DNA of 64,000 nt from Vallitalea okinawensis. Lineage in GTDB: Bacteria > Bacillota > Clostridia > Lachnospirales > PQDH01. Made by a program: the position numbers and the translations under genes. The notes below the pieces were generated by a model. The model did not search any database. It was not told the origin of the DNA and was given only the letters and a program-made list of their open reading frames with translations. Shown piece by piece: positions 1 to 8,198 of this stretch (its first letter is position 1; each line of letters opens with the position of its first letter). The DNA is taken from contig NZ_PQDH01000001.1 of NCBI RefSeq assembly GCF_002964605.1, positions 806,001-870,000 on the forward strand, written 5' to 3'.

Positions 1-909
1 CATGCCTACAGAAGGGAAAATCGAGATATTAATCTATGGACAATTGCATGTGATATGACTGTAAATGAACATATTCATAAAAGGTATCTACATGATGAGG
101 CTATTACAGTTGATAAAATTGCCAAAGAAATAAAAGAGACCGTACCTGCCAAAAAGAGTGCGGAAACTTATTATGATATCATCTCTGCCAGTGATCAAGT
201 TTTATTTTTTACAACAAGAGAAGAAGATATCATCATTGTCATTGATAGTGATAAGGAATTAAAAGCTGATAAGCTTTCTGAAGACTCATTATCAGATGTC
301 AATGAAAGTGCTCTGCAAAATCAGCTATCCCAAGTCATGAATGACGCCTTTTCAGAAGGTGAAAGTCCAGAAGATATGGAATCTTTGATAGATGATATAT
401 ATATTGATTTCAAAGTCAATTGGCGACAAGTCTTAAAAAGGTTTTTAACAGGAAAAGGTAAGATACAAACTCGAAAATCCTATAAAAGACAATCAAGAAG
501 GTTTGAGAACTTACCAGGAACAAAACGATCAGTTGGAATCCAAGCTTTAGTAGCTATAGACGAGAGCGGGTCCATATCTAATGGCTTGGTTAATAAGTTC
601 TATGAGGAACTAGTGACCATAAGTAAAATCTCTGGCGTTGAGATATCTGTTACAAGGTTTGATACAGAATGTACCCCTCCGGTTAGACTAAAGGAATTTA
701 TTAAGACTAAAAATCGAATGAAAAGTGGCGGAACAGATTTTAGACCAATTTTCAAATTAGCTGATCAAATGAAAATACCCTTGGTCATTATATTTACTGA
801 TGGTGATGGCAAAGCACCAGAGAGTGTTCATCAGAAAACCTTATGGGTCATTAATAATCGTGAAAAAAGACCTGCAGGCTTTGGGCATTATGTTCTTTTC
901 GATAGTTGA
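1..909 (+). CDS. VWA-like domain protein (DUF2201 family), 5' end cut off by the window
   Basis: The reading frame is open back to base 1, so the first in-frame ATG (base 55) is internal and the gene starts outside the window. The remaining part holds the end of a putative metallopeptidase-like N-terminal domain (residues before about base 170 read like the DUF2201 signature 'WTIACDMTVNEHI') and an acidic linker, then a C-terminal von Willebrand A fold. Metal-site (MIDAS-type) residues are visible: DESGSIS near bases 559-579, GGTD near 728-739 and TDGDG near 796-810. Proteins of this family usually sit next to a MoxR-type AAA ATPase and are thought to act with it as a chaperone; that gene would lie upstream, out of view. 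Family assignment is fairly safe, cellular role is not known. Confidence 0.75.
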   Translation, partial: HAYRRENRDINLWTIACDMTVNEHIHKRYLHDEAITVDKIAKEIKETVPAKKSAETYYDIISASDQVLFFTTREEDIIIVIDSDKELKADKLSEDSLSDVNESALQNQLSQVMNDAFSEGESPEDMESLIDDIYIDFKVNWRQVLKRFLTGKGKIQTRKSYKRQSRRFENLPGTKRSVGIQALVAIDESGSISNGLVNKFYEELVTISKISGVEISVTRFDTECTPPVRLKEFIKTKNRMKSGGTDFRPIFKLADQMKIPLVIIFTDGDGKAPESVHQKTLWVINNREKRPAGFGHYVLFDS

Positions 910-920
910 GCTGATATAAT

Positions 921-1274
921 GTGAATGGGGATGATCTAAAAGTGTATATAGATATTGATATTATTGGTGGGAAAATTCTTATTGATAAAAAAGTTTTCGC
1001 AAAAGAAATGCTTAAAAAGGGAAGTTACTTACGTCAGCTAACGAAAAGTTCAGCTAAAGGTACAACAAAGAAAGATCCCGCTATCATTAAAGAAGATGGA
1101 TCATCCTTTGTTATTATCGACTATAATGATGCTGCAAATGTCTCCCTAAATGAAGACTTTGATCAACAATTAACCGCTCTAAAAGAAAAATACAGCGGTT
1201 TAATCAAAGGACGCATAACTATAAGTTTAACGAGCCATGGTTCTGTATTTCATGTCTTTGATTTTGATAATTAA
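921..1274 (+). CDS. hypothetical protein, 117 residues
   Basis: I do not recognise this protein. It is soluble, charged and ends in a beta-rich segment, with no signal peptide, membrane segment or cysteine motif. The start is uncertain: GTG at 921 has no good ribosome site, whereas the in-frame GTG at 942 is preceded by GGGGAT about 10 bases upstream and is the better choice. It begins only a few bases after the DUF2201/VWA gene and is almost certainly co-transcribed with it, so it may be an accessory of that system. A hairpin terminator follows directly. Confidence 0.6.
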   Translation: MNGDDLKVYIDIDIIGGKILIDKKVFAKEMLKKGSYLRQLTKSSAKGTTKKDPAIIKEDGSSFVIIDYNDAANVSLNEDFDQQLTALKEKYSGLIKGRITISLTSHGSVFHVFDFDN

Positions 1275-1291
1275 TAGTACTAGACCTACTT

Positions 1292-1330
1292 AAACCCTAG
1301 AACATTTGCTAATGGGATGATCTAGGGTTT
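1292..1330. terminator. bidirectional hairpin terminator
   Basis: Inverted repeat AAACCCTAGA / TCTAGGGTTT with a 19-base loop between two convergent genes. The right arm lies inside the last codons of the minus-strand AraC gene, so coding sequence and terminator overlap. Confidence 0.6.
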
Positions 1331-2037
1331 AATGTAGGCACAATAATATCAATATATTTGTTTTCTTTTTTTAATAATATATAATTACTAGTCAAATCAT
1401 TTCTATCCAAATAATTATCAACAAAAAATCGATAGGCAAAATCAGTATTTGTACTGTATACTCTTATTCTATGAACCATATCTTTTAGCTCATAAACGAG
1501 GTGTGTATCTTTAACAGCAACGAGATTCCCTTGTAACCTAAATTGTTCATAAGTATGATCCTTGGACAAAACAATCAATGCATTACGATATTCTAACGCT
1601 CTAGTGGGTATGCCATCGAAATAGCAGGAAGTTACACCCTCATCTACAAGCTCCCAATTTAAATGATACAAAAAGTCAAAGTAGTGGTCATCGATTGCAT
1701 CATAATAAGCTAAGTAATCATCGACTCTTATTTGACTCGGATTCATTCCAAATACTTTTTTAAAAGCCCTTGAATAGACTTCATGTGAATTAAAGCCGTA
1801 CTTAAAAGCCACATCAACTATTTTTGATTGTGTTGCAATAAGATATCTATAGGATTCACAAATTTTCCGTCTAATAATATAGTCATAAATAGATATGTGA
1901 GTTACTCTAGAGAACTCCCTTGATAAATAAAATTGTGAATAGGATACTACATCTGCTACATCCTTCACACCAATGTTTTTTTCTAAGTTAGATTCAATGA
2001 ACCGAATGCTTTCCTTCAGGGCTTCGTAAATGGCCAT
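1309..2037 (-). CDS. AraC family transcriptional regulator
   Basis: DNA-binding regulator of 242 residues. The N-terminal about 105 residues form the two helix-turn-helix units of AraC/XylS proteins, including the typical closing signature 'AFKKVFGMNPSQIR'. The C-terminal about 130 residues do not show a clear GyrI motif and I cannot name the domain. It starts 2 bases after the preceding gene on the same strand (a GyrI-like effector-binding protein), with its ribosome site AGAGGAT inside that gene, so the two are translationally coupled. Such an HTH/effector pair looks like an AraC-GyrI regulator whose second domain is encoded separately. Target genes are unknown. The last codons overlap the terminator stem. 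Confidence 0.8.
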   Translation of the reverse strand: MAIYEALKESIRFIESNLEKNIGVKDVADVVSYSQFYLSREFSRVTHISIYDYIIRRKICESYRYLIATQSKIVDVAFKYGFNSHEVYSRAFKKVFGMNPSQIRVDDYLAYYDAIDDHYFDFLYHLNWELVDEGVTSCYFDGIPTRALEYRNALIVLSKDHTYEQFRLQGNLVAVKDTHLVYELKDMVHRIRVYSTNTDFAYRFFVDNYLDRNDLTSNYILLKKENKYIDIIVPTLNPRSSH

Positions 2038-2039
2038 AG

Positions 2040-2543
2040 TTATATCCTCTCTACCGGAATATAAGCATCTAGCTCTGATTCATTAATCTTGTCCATTCCC
2101 TTAAATCGATGATCATAGGCTTGTATAATGTATTGATAATTTCTTTGTATATTTTTATTTGATGCTATTTCTTGTTCAAGTTCATACCACCAATCGCTGA
2201 TGATCTCTTTTCCTCGTAAGGTAACTTTCAAATATAGTGAAGAAGGTATATATTTAGAATCCAACTTTACTGGCAATTGACTTGTGTTCACTTTCTCTCC
2301 AACGAATACTTGAAATTGCCCATTTTTTGGCGTATCTTCATTATAGATATGCAGTTCATAGAAGTATGAGTCATGACTTGTATAAGTTCGCTCCTCATGA
2401 GAATGAACATACGTCATAAATCTCTGCCATGTTCTACCTATCTCATTTTCTTCATCCCATCCACCTTTTGTACTTAAAGGATCTCCATAGAAACTCATTC
2501 CACCTAGTAACATGGCATCTCGTTCCACTAATTCTATATCCAT
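2040..2543 (-). CDS. GyrI-like effector-binding domain protein
   Basis: About 167 residues, single domain resembling the GyrI-like/AraC effector-binding fold (BmrR-C/SbmC type), which binds small hydrophobic or cationic molecules. The recognisable pattern is the start 'MDIELVERDAMLLGG', a central 'W..F' helix and the late 'ISDWWYELEQEI' helix. The ATG at 2543 was chosen because AAGGAGGG sits 5 bases before it; a TTG six codons upstream would translate that ribosome site. It is the first gene of a two-gene operon with the AraC-type regulator just downstream, which suggests that it senses a ligand for that regulator. Function is inferred from fold and context only. Confidence 0.6.
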   Translation of the reverse strand: MDIELVERDAMLLGGMSFYGDPLSTKGGWDEENEIGRTWQRFMTYVHSHEERTYTSHDSYFYELHIYNEDTPKNGQFQVFVGEKVNTSQLPVKLDSKYIPSSLYLKVTLRGKEIISDWWYELEQEIASNKNIQRNYQYIIQAYDHRFKGMDKINESELDAYIPVERI

Positions 2544-2710
2544 AATACCCTCCTTTAGCAATATTCATCAAATTATAATTCATTTTACCATATCTTCCTC
2601 CTTAAATTAAGCCTTCTAACAAATTCATCTCAACATGAATCATCAAGATTATGGACTTCTTTGGATTTATAATGGAGTAGATGAAATAAAAAACGAATGG
2701 AGGAATAGTG

Positions 2711-3184
2711 ATGTCAGTTACATTTGATCCTATTGGTAAAGTAAAAATTGAAGAATCAAGGTTCTTCTTAGAATTGGATAAGTGTTACTTTGAAGCAACT
2801 CTAGGACTTGAAGAATATAGCCATCTTCAGGTTGTATGGTGGTTTCATCTTTATGATAGTCAAGAAACTAGAAGTCAAACAGTAGTCGATAAACCCTATA
2901 AAAATGGTCCAGAGAAGATTGGTTTATTAGCTACAAGATCTCCGATTAGACCTAATCCAATAGCCATTACACCTTGTCCTCTAATCCATCTTGATCAAGA
3001 GAATCACCGTATAGAGATTGCTTATATTGACTGTGAAAATGATACCCCTATACTGGATATCAAACCATATGAACCCTCAATTGATCGAGTAAGGGATGTT
3101 CAAATGCCAAAGTGGTGTCAGCATTGGCCAAAATACTATGAAGAATCAGCGACCTTTGACTGGGGTCAAGAATTTAACTTTTAA
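2711..3184 (+). CDS. trmO: TrmO-family tRNA (adenine-N6)-methyltransferase (TsaA/YaeB fold)
   Basis: Member of the TrmO/TsaA family, small beta-barrel enzymes that use S-adenosylmethionine to N6-methylate t6A37 in threonine tRNAs, giving m6t6A. The family signatures 'LLATRSPIRPNPIAI' and 'DTPILDIKPYEPSID' are present and the length (157 residues) is near that of single-domain bacterial members; the E. coli protein carries an extra C-terminal domain. A GTG lies directly before the ATG chosen here; the ribosome site AATGGAGGAA fits either. It stands alone between divergent and convergent genes and ends at a strong terminator. The family is clear. In Clostridia related barrels are also linked to metal or cofactor genes, so the substrate is less sure. 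Confidence 0.85.
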   Translation: MSVTFDPIGKVKIEESRFFLELDKCYFEATLGLEEYSHLQVVWWFHLYDSQETRSQTVVDKPYKNGPEKIGLLATRSPIRPNPIAITPCPLIHLDQENHRIEIAYIDCENDTPILDIKPYEPSIDRVRDVQMPKWCQHWPKYYEESATFDWGQEFNF

Positions 3185-3197
3185 ATAACAAAAGCAT

Positions 3198-3230
3198 AAG
3201 CGTTATTCATAACTTTCATGAATAACGCTT
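3198..3230. terminator. bidirectional terminator, 13-bp perfect stem
   Basis: AAGCGTTATTCAT and ATGAATAACGCTT around a 7-base loop, with T-rich flanks on both sides, between the convergent trmO and uroporphyrinogen-decarboxylase-like genes. Confidence 0.85.
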
Positions 3231-3237
3231 CTCTTTC

Positions 3238-4284
3238 TTATTCCCCTCTAGCTTCTCTTGCTGCTTCAATCATTGCTAAATAGCCTTCCACAGGTATATA
3301 TTCTGGTATGGAATTACCTGAACCAAATGCAAAACCCTTATGACCTGTAGAATATTTGATTACATCTTTAACGTAAGCTTTGATTTCCTGTTCAGACCCT
3401 TGACATAAAAGCCCAACATCCACTCCTCCAAAATTCCCTATCCTATCTCCATACTGATCTATCCAAAATGAGAATGGGGCAATAACATCTTCATTTGAAT
3501 GTTTTGCATCTATCTTAACAACATTCAATAAATCCTCCATTATAGGAAATATGTTACCACACGAATGCAATAAGAATGGTTTATGATATGAATGAACGAG
3601 ATCAACTACTTTTTTATATTCCGGTATAATATGATTTCTTATGGTATCAGGTGATAGGAGTGTCGTATCTTTAAACCCTAAATCATCACCAAAACGATAC
3701 ACACAAAACATATCTCCATATTTCTTCAGGAACTCATTCCATATTTCCAATATAATCTTGCCTGATTGAATAAAGAGATCCCTAAAGAGCTCTGGATCAT
3801 CAAATAATATTAGACAAAGGTCTGTATATCCTACTAAGTCTTGTACACATTCAAACACACCGTTACCTACTCCCCCTATAGCCTTCATACCTTGGGGCAT
3901 TTCTTCTCGTAATAGTTCAAAATCCTCTGAGAATTGGCTGAAAAATTTATCTTTTAGTTCTCCCCATGGATATCTTTTAAAATCCTGTCTCGATTGGATA
4001 ATTCCCTTTTTATGTCCCCCTAAAGCACCTCCATCAGGTAGTATGCTGGTAATGCATCTTTCAAAGCTTATGGTATCATAACCCATATCTTTAAAGAAGT
4101 TGATGTAATATCTCATATACTCCTGTCTATCTGCTTTAGTACCACGCATGAGTTCAGTAATATTCTTATTAATGACTTTATCAATAAATGGCTCGTTGAT
4201 TGCATGCTCATACAATGGCAGTCTTTTGGGTTGAATGTTACTTGCAGCATTTAGTACATGGGTATAGTTTGGTTCAAATCCCAT
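3238..4284 (-). CDS. uroporphyrinogen decarboxylase family protein (methyltransferase-like)
   Basis: TIM-barrel protein of 348 residues of the URO-D superfamily. It is unlikely to be a haem enzyme: no other tetrapyrrole gene is near, and the motif 'LLHSCGN' (around 225 residues in) gives the His-x-Cys zinc site of MtaA/MtbA-type cobalamin methyltransferases. Known relatives move methyl groups between corrinoid proteins and thiols, or act in O-demethylation. It lies 42 bases downstream of an AraC regulator with a cupin sensor on the same strand and is probably its target. No corrinoid protein or methyltransferase partner is in the window, so the substrate stays unknown. ATG at 4284 follows GAGGAGGGA; the upstream TTG would read through it. 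Confidence 0.8.
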   Translation of the reverse strand: MGFEPNYTHVLNAASNIQPKRLPLYEHAINEPFIDKVINKNITELMRGTKADRQEYMRYYINFFKDMGYDTISFERCITSILPDGGALGGHKKGIIQSRQDFKRYPWGELKDKFFSQFSEDFELLREEMPQGMKAIGGVGNGVFECVQDLVGYTDLCLILFDDPELFRDLFIQSGKIILEIWNEFLKKYGDMFCVYRFGDDLGFKDTTLLSPDTIRNHIIPEYKKVVDLVHSYHKPFLLHSCGNIFPIMEDLLNVVKIDAKHSNEDVIAPFSFWIDQYGDRIGNFGGVDVGLLCQGSEQEIKAYVKDVIKYSTGHKGFAFGSGNSIPEYIPVEGYLAMIEAAREARGE

Positions 4285-4326
4285 AGAAAACTCCCTCCTC
4301 AATCCTTAATACATTTAGTGTAGCAA

Positions 4327-5229
4327 TTAAGATTGAGAAGGGATATTTATTTTTTGCTTATTTCTTTGCACTTTTTGCTTAATTGATTTTGGTGGATAAC
4401 CTCTCACCCTTTTATATACCCGGTTAAAGCTTGAAATATTACTAAAGCCTGTTTCTAGTGCTGCTCTTGAAATGGTAATCTCTTGAGATATCATAAGCTT
4501 CTCGAATTCTATGACCCTTACATAATCTAAATATTCTTTGAAATTACTTCCTATGACCTTTTTAAAATATCTTGAAAGATGATAATAACTCATATTTGTA
4601 ATCTTAGCAGCCTGTTCTAAAGTTATGTTATCTTTATAGTGACTCTCAATATATTGGAGTAATGGCTGAAGCACGGCTAAATTCTTCTCTGCACTTTCAT
4701 CAATATATACGCTAAACAGATCTGATCTAATCAAATAGGTGATTAATTGATAAATATAACCTTTTATACATATCTCATATCCTTTTTTCTGATCTAAGAA
4801 TTCCTTATAGATTTCTATTATGATATGACTGATCCTTTCATGTTCTACAGCTTCTTCTGTTATGAAGGCATTCTTATTTTTTGGTAAGTTTAAAAAAGAT
4901 AAGAGATATTTAGTCTCATTAAAATTCTTTAGATTGGTTTGAATTAATTCAGGTAAAAATTTAAAAACAAGAATTCTCACCTCTACATTTCTTTCACAAA
5001 TCGTGGCATGAATATCACCACTATTTATAATAATGATATCATTCTTTTGAAGAATTAAAGAATGTCCATTGATCTGCTGCTGACATGTACCTTTCAGCAT
5101 ATATAATATCTCAATACTATCATGATAATGGGATTTAACATCAATATAACTTTTTAAGTTGTCCTGAATAAAGACATCTACTGGGAAAATGTCTTTTGAA
5201 GTAATTAAATATTCTTTATAAGGATACAT
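4327..5229 (-). CDS. AraC family regulator with N-terminal cupin sensor
   Basis: About 300 residues. The N-terminal half is a cupin (histidine-containing 'SHYHDSIEILYMLKG' and 'INSGDIHA' segments), the ligand pocket of sugar- and small-molecule-responsive AraC proteins. The C-terminal about 100 residues carry the double helix-turn-helix ('AAKITNMSYYHLSRYFKKV', 'RVYKRVRGYPP'). It precedes the uroporphyrinogen-decarboxylase-like gene on the same strand, which is its likely target. The start ATG at 5229 lies immediately after a hairpin and T-run that end the upstream bioB transcript, and its ribosome site is part of that hairpin; see the separate finding. Confidence 0.85.
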   Translation of the reverse strand: MYPYKEYLITSKDIFPVDVFIQDNLKSYIDVKSHYHDSIEILYMLKGTCQQQINGHSLILQKNDIIIINSGDIHATICERNVEVRILVFKFLPELIQTNLKNFNETKYLLSFLNLPKNKNAFITEEAVEHERISHIIIEIYKEFLDQKKGYEICIKGYIYQLITYLIRSDLFSVYIDESAEKNLAVLQPLLQYIESHYKDNITLEQAAKITNMSYYHLSRYFKKVIGSNFKEYLDYVRVIEFEKLMISQEITISRAALETGFSNISSFNRVYKRVRGYPPKSIKQKVQRNKQKINIPSQS

Positions 5230-5234
5230 AAAAA

Positions 5235-5274
5235 CCACCTGTTAGCTTTTTATTTCATTTTACTAACTAGGTGG
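5235..5274 (-). terminator. bioB terminator overlapping the next gene's ribosome binding site
   Basis: On the minus strand CCACCTAGTTAG pairs with CTAACAGGTGG (one bulged A), followed at once by TTTTT and then the ATG of the AraC gene. The 3' arm contains the AGGTGG that serves as that gene's Shine-Dalgarno sequence. Confidence 0.75.
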
Positions 5275-5288
5275 CTACTTGTAAATAC

Positions 5289-6266
5289 TTATCTATTATA
5301 TTCAAAACCTTTTGATCTTACCATTTCAATATCTTCGTTAATCTTGTTACCTACAGTTGTTAAGTAATTACCAACAAGAGCAGCATTAATGCCAGCTTCA
5401 AATCCTTTAGCTTGTAAATTTTTCAAAGCATTTCTTCCACCTGCATAGCGGATGAAAGCTTTCGGTAGGATAAATCTAAAGATTGCCATGTTTTTTAAAA
5501 TCTCCAATGGCTCTAGGGTAGGTTGCCCTTCCATGGGTGTTCCTTTAATCGGATTGAGAACATTGATTGGCACAGATCGAATGCCTAATTCTTTGACCTT
5601 AAAAGCAAGTTCAATCCTGTCCTCTTCGTTTTCGCCCATCCCAATAATACAGCCTGAGCATACACTGAGTCCTGCTTCCTGAGCATTACTTATAGTCGTT
5701 AATCGATCAGAGTATGGATGCGTTGAACAGATTTCCTTATAATAATCTTCTGATGTTTCTAAGTTGTGATGATAAGTTCGAACCCCAACTTCTTTAAGCC
5801 GTCTAGCTTGATCAGTTGTAATAATACCTAAAGATGCACATAAGCGAAGTCTAGGAACTTTTTCGTTTAAATAACGATATATCTCAACAATTTCATCAAA
5901 ATCTTTACCTGATAACCCTCTACCACTGGTAACAAGTGAAAAATGGTCCACACCATAACTTGCATTTTCTAGTGCTCTCTCTATAGCCTTTTCTTTGCTG
6001 ATTAATGGATACTCTACAACGCCTGTTCGATAATGAGCTGATTGAGCACAGTATTTACAATCCTCAGAACACTTACCGGATTTGGCGTTCATAATGGTAC
6101 AAAGGTCTACCCTGCTGCCCATGAAGTGCTTTCGAATCTCATTAGCGCAGTCATATAGTATTTCATAATCTTCTTCATCAACAGCATACAATTGTAATGC
6201 TTCATCTTTTGTTATTTCATCACCGTTTATTATTTTATCTTTTATGGATTTTATATGAATACTCAC
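5289..6266 (-). CDS. bioB: biotin synthase
   Basis: Radical S-adenosylmethionine enzyme that inserts sulfur into dethiobiotin to make biotin. The 325-residue length is typical. The radical SAM cysteines are at residues 66, 70 and 73 (motif KCSEDCKYC), and the conserved 'YAGGRNALKNLQAKGFEAGINAALVGNYLTT' region near the C terminus gives the [2Fe-2S] arginine ligand. The gene starts with GTG after GAGGTG. It stands alone without bioA/D/F genes, so it may convert imported or pathway-supplied dethiobiotin. A BirA operator overlaps the promoter upstream, giving repression when biotin is plentiful. A terminator ends the transcript just before the AraC gene. Confidence 0.97.
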   Translation of the reverse strand: MSIHIKSIKDKIINGDEITKDEALQLYAVDEEDYEILYDCANEIRKHFMGSRVDLCTIMNAKSGKCSEDCKYCAQSAHYRTGVVEYPLISKEKAIERALENASYGVDHFSLVTSGRGLSGKDFDEIVEIYRYLNEKVPRLRLCASLGIITTDQARRLKEVGVRTYHHNLETSEDYYKEICSTHPYSDRLTTISNAQEAGLSVCSGCIIGMGENEEDRIELAFKVKELGIRSVPINVLNPIKGTPMEGQPTLEPLEILKNMAIFRFILPKAFIRYAGGRNALKNLQAKGFEAGINAALVGNYLTTVGNKINEDIEMVRSKGFEYNR

Positions 6267-6309
6267 CTTAGCTTCACCTCATCAATAATTCCGTCATAAT
6301 ACTTTTTTT

Positions 6310-6338
6310 ATTATAAGATGAACTTAAAAAATTGTCAA
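6310..6338 (-). promoter_or_regulatory. sigma-A type promoter of bioB
   Basis: Minus strand TTGACA, 17-base spacer, TATAAT: both boxes perfect. The -35 box lies inside the proximal half-site of the BirA operator. Confidence 0.9.
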
Positions 6339-6363
6339 CTCAATCACATGACCACGTTGACAA
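6332..6363 (-). promoter_or_regulatory. BirA (biotin repressor) operator
   Basis: Perfect inverted repeat TTGTCAAC-N16-GTTGACAA, the layout of the BirA binding site (TTGTTAAC/GTTAACAA-like arms separated by 14-16 bases). Its position over the bioB -35 box fits repression by biotinyl-AMP-loaded BirA. Confidence 0.9.
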
Positions 6364-6381
6364 TTCAATAACTTTAATCTT

Positions 6382-6966
6382 TTAAATATCTGTATATTCT
6401 TCTTTAGAATCGTAAGAAGTTTCTTTAATGGATTCTATAAAGGCTTCTTTACCTTTAGGTCTGATGGAACTTTTAATTTCTTTAGGATAATTTTTAGCCT
6501 GTTTCTGATAGCTGTTAACTTCTCTTGGAGAACTGTTAGCTTCTTTAAATAGATGTTTACTGGAACCCATTTGAACTCTCTTCTTAACTGGATAAACAAA
6601 TAGTGTAGCCAATATTAAGCTATAAAAAAGTGGATTAAGTATAACATTAGAAAAGATAATGCCTCCATTTCCCATTAATCTGGTCATCGTAACAATACCG
6701 CCTGTTAAAACCATGAATTTAAACAAACCATCAAAAACATGCACTACTTTCTCTTTTCGATCATCATCTAATTTAAAAGTAGGGTTGAAGAAAAATTGAT
6801 AACCAGATTGTACTTCCTCATAGCACCTTAAAGCAATAATATACAGGATACTTGAGAAAATAATGATAGCAAGAGCTTTGGGATCATAAAAAGCATTGAT
6901 AGGAATGAATTGAGTGACGTCTAGAAGTATAAACATCATATAGATTAAGGCAAATAAAATATACAT
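6382..6966 (-). CDS. hypothetical membrane protein, 194 residues
   Basis: I do not recognise a family. Hydrophobic stretches suggest four membrane segments at about residues 1-20, 30-48, 85-102 and 108-126, with a charged loop between the second and third. The C-terminal about 65 residues are a lysine- and serine-rich, low-complexity cytoplasmic tail. The start is secure: ATG follows AAAGGAGG by six bases. The next gene downstream on this strand is bioB, 115 bases away and with its own promoter. Nothing in the neighbourhood points to a role. Confidence 0.7.
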   Translation of the reverse strand: MYILFALIYMMFILLDVTQFIPINAFYDPKALAIIIFSSILYIIALRCYEEVQSGYQFFFNPTFKLDDDRKEKVVHVFDGLFKFMVLTGGIVTMTRLMGNGGIIFSNVILNPLFYSLILATLFVYPVKKRVQMGSSKHLFKEANSSPREVNSYQKQAKNYPKEIKSSIRPKGKEAFIESIKETSYDSKEEYTDI

Positions 6967-7034
6967 GGTCTGCCTCCTTTTTCTTCTTATTATACTTATA
7001 CTCCCATTCTCATGTATTTATGCCACTCCGTGTC

Positions 7035-8198
7035 CTATTTCATCTTTTTGAGCAGTTCAACAACATCTTGATCTAATTCTCTACATTGATCAATGACCCT
7101 TATCATCTTCTTTCGAATGTTCTCATCTGCGAGAAGTTCTTTGTTCATATGATGACCTGGACTATGCTCGATGAGGCTAGCCATCTCATACATGTAGTTA
7201 TGTTGTTGATCACAACATTTCATAATCTTTTCTAGAATATCTTTATACTCTTCTAGATACTCTATAGCTTGTTCAGCAAATCTAGCAGCATACCATCTTC
7301 TTTCTGCATAATCCCAAGTGATGGGATTGACTGCCTTAAAAAAGAGCTCCTCAGTCATTTTATCATCCATGTCCATTGTTTGGTCCGCTAATACCTTCTT
7401 CCATTCCTTAAGACCTTCTTCATTCTTCAAATAATCTATCGCATCATAAAAGGCTAGGCTATAACCCTCTTTATAGTTCAATTTCTCCTCTTTATCCATG
7501 ACCAATAGAACACCATAAGATTTCTCATACCAGTGACTAACTTCTATATAAGTTGGGGTATTATTTGTGGAATACGTTGATGGAAAATTCCATCCCATAA
7601 GGGTTTCACCATAATCTTTATAACCAACAACCACACATCCCTGTGGTGCATCCAGCAAGCCCATAACGATTACAGGGCTTTCTTTCTCAGATATGTGGGT
7701 AACAATAAGGTCTCGAATCTTTCCCTTACCTTCATAAAATTCAATATCATCTCTTAGTCCACTCTCAAAATGTTCTCCATGTACATAAGAGTCTTCTCTC
7801 TGACTAAAATACAATTTATAATCATATCCAATAGCCTTCATAGCTCTCTCATAACTTTTTGCTGGTTCAGGAGTCATAGGGGCACTAAAAGCTTCACCAG
7901 TCACTCCCATAAGATAAATAAAACTCTTATCCAATCGCCAGTTCATAGATTCTAATATACGATAACCCATATCTTCACCCAGGTAATCTACAAGTGCTCG
8001 GAGTGAAGCTGAAAATTCAAGATCTTCTGGACAACGCGGACCAGAAAAATTGTAATCATCTCTCATTTTAGATTTAAGTGTATATTCCTTATGCATTTTT
8101 GACAACCTTTCTTCTTGAACTACTTTTAGCATATGAGGTACTTTTTTCGGCCGAAAATCTTTAATCTCTTCTACTTGCTTCAACTTATGAACATGCAC
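7035..8198 (-). CDS. hypothetical protein, possible BtrH/C39-like fold
   Basis: About 387 residues, soluble, with no known catalytic motif that I can defend. A middle segment ('SPVIVMGLLDAPQGCVVVGYKDYGET' split around residue 200) resembles the 'hAhvVvGYd' strand pair of C39-like/BtrH N-terminal domains, which are mostly non-peptidase; the C-terminal 130 residues are helical and look like a four-helix packing with several Cys/His. It overlaps the end of the upstream AraC-GyrI gene by 14 bases, with GTG start after AAAGGGTGG, so the pair is one transcript. The regulator probably controls or senses together with this protein. Fold assignment is tentative. Confidence 0.5.
   Translation of the reverse strand: MHVHKLKQVEEIKDFRPKKVPHMLKVVQEERLSKMHKEYTLKSKMRDDYNFSGPRCPEDLEFSASLRALVDYLGEDMGYRILESMNWRLDKSFIYLMGVTGEAFSAPMTPEPAKSYERAMKAIGYDYKLYFSQREDSYVHGEHFESGLRDDIEFYEGKGKIRDLIVTHISEKESPVIVMGLLDAPQGCVVVGYKDYGETLMGWNFPSTYSTNNTPTYIEVSHWYEKSYGVLLVMDKEEKLNYKEGYSLAFYDAIDYLKNEEGLKEWKKVLADQTMDMDDKMTEELFFKAVNPITWDYAERRWYAARFAEQAIEYLEEYKDILEKIMKCCDQQHNYMYEMASLIEHSPGHHMNKELLADENIRKKMIRVIDQCRELDQDVVELLKKMK

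Noticed and set aside
55-57. ATG as the start of the first gene
   Set aside because: The frame continues open to base 1 with family-like residues, so the gene is cut by the window edge.
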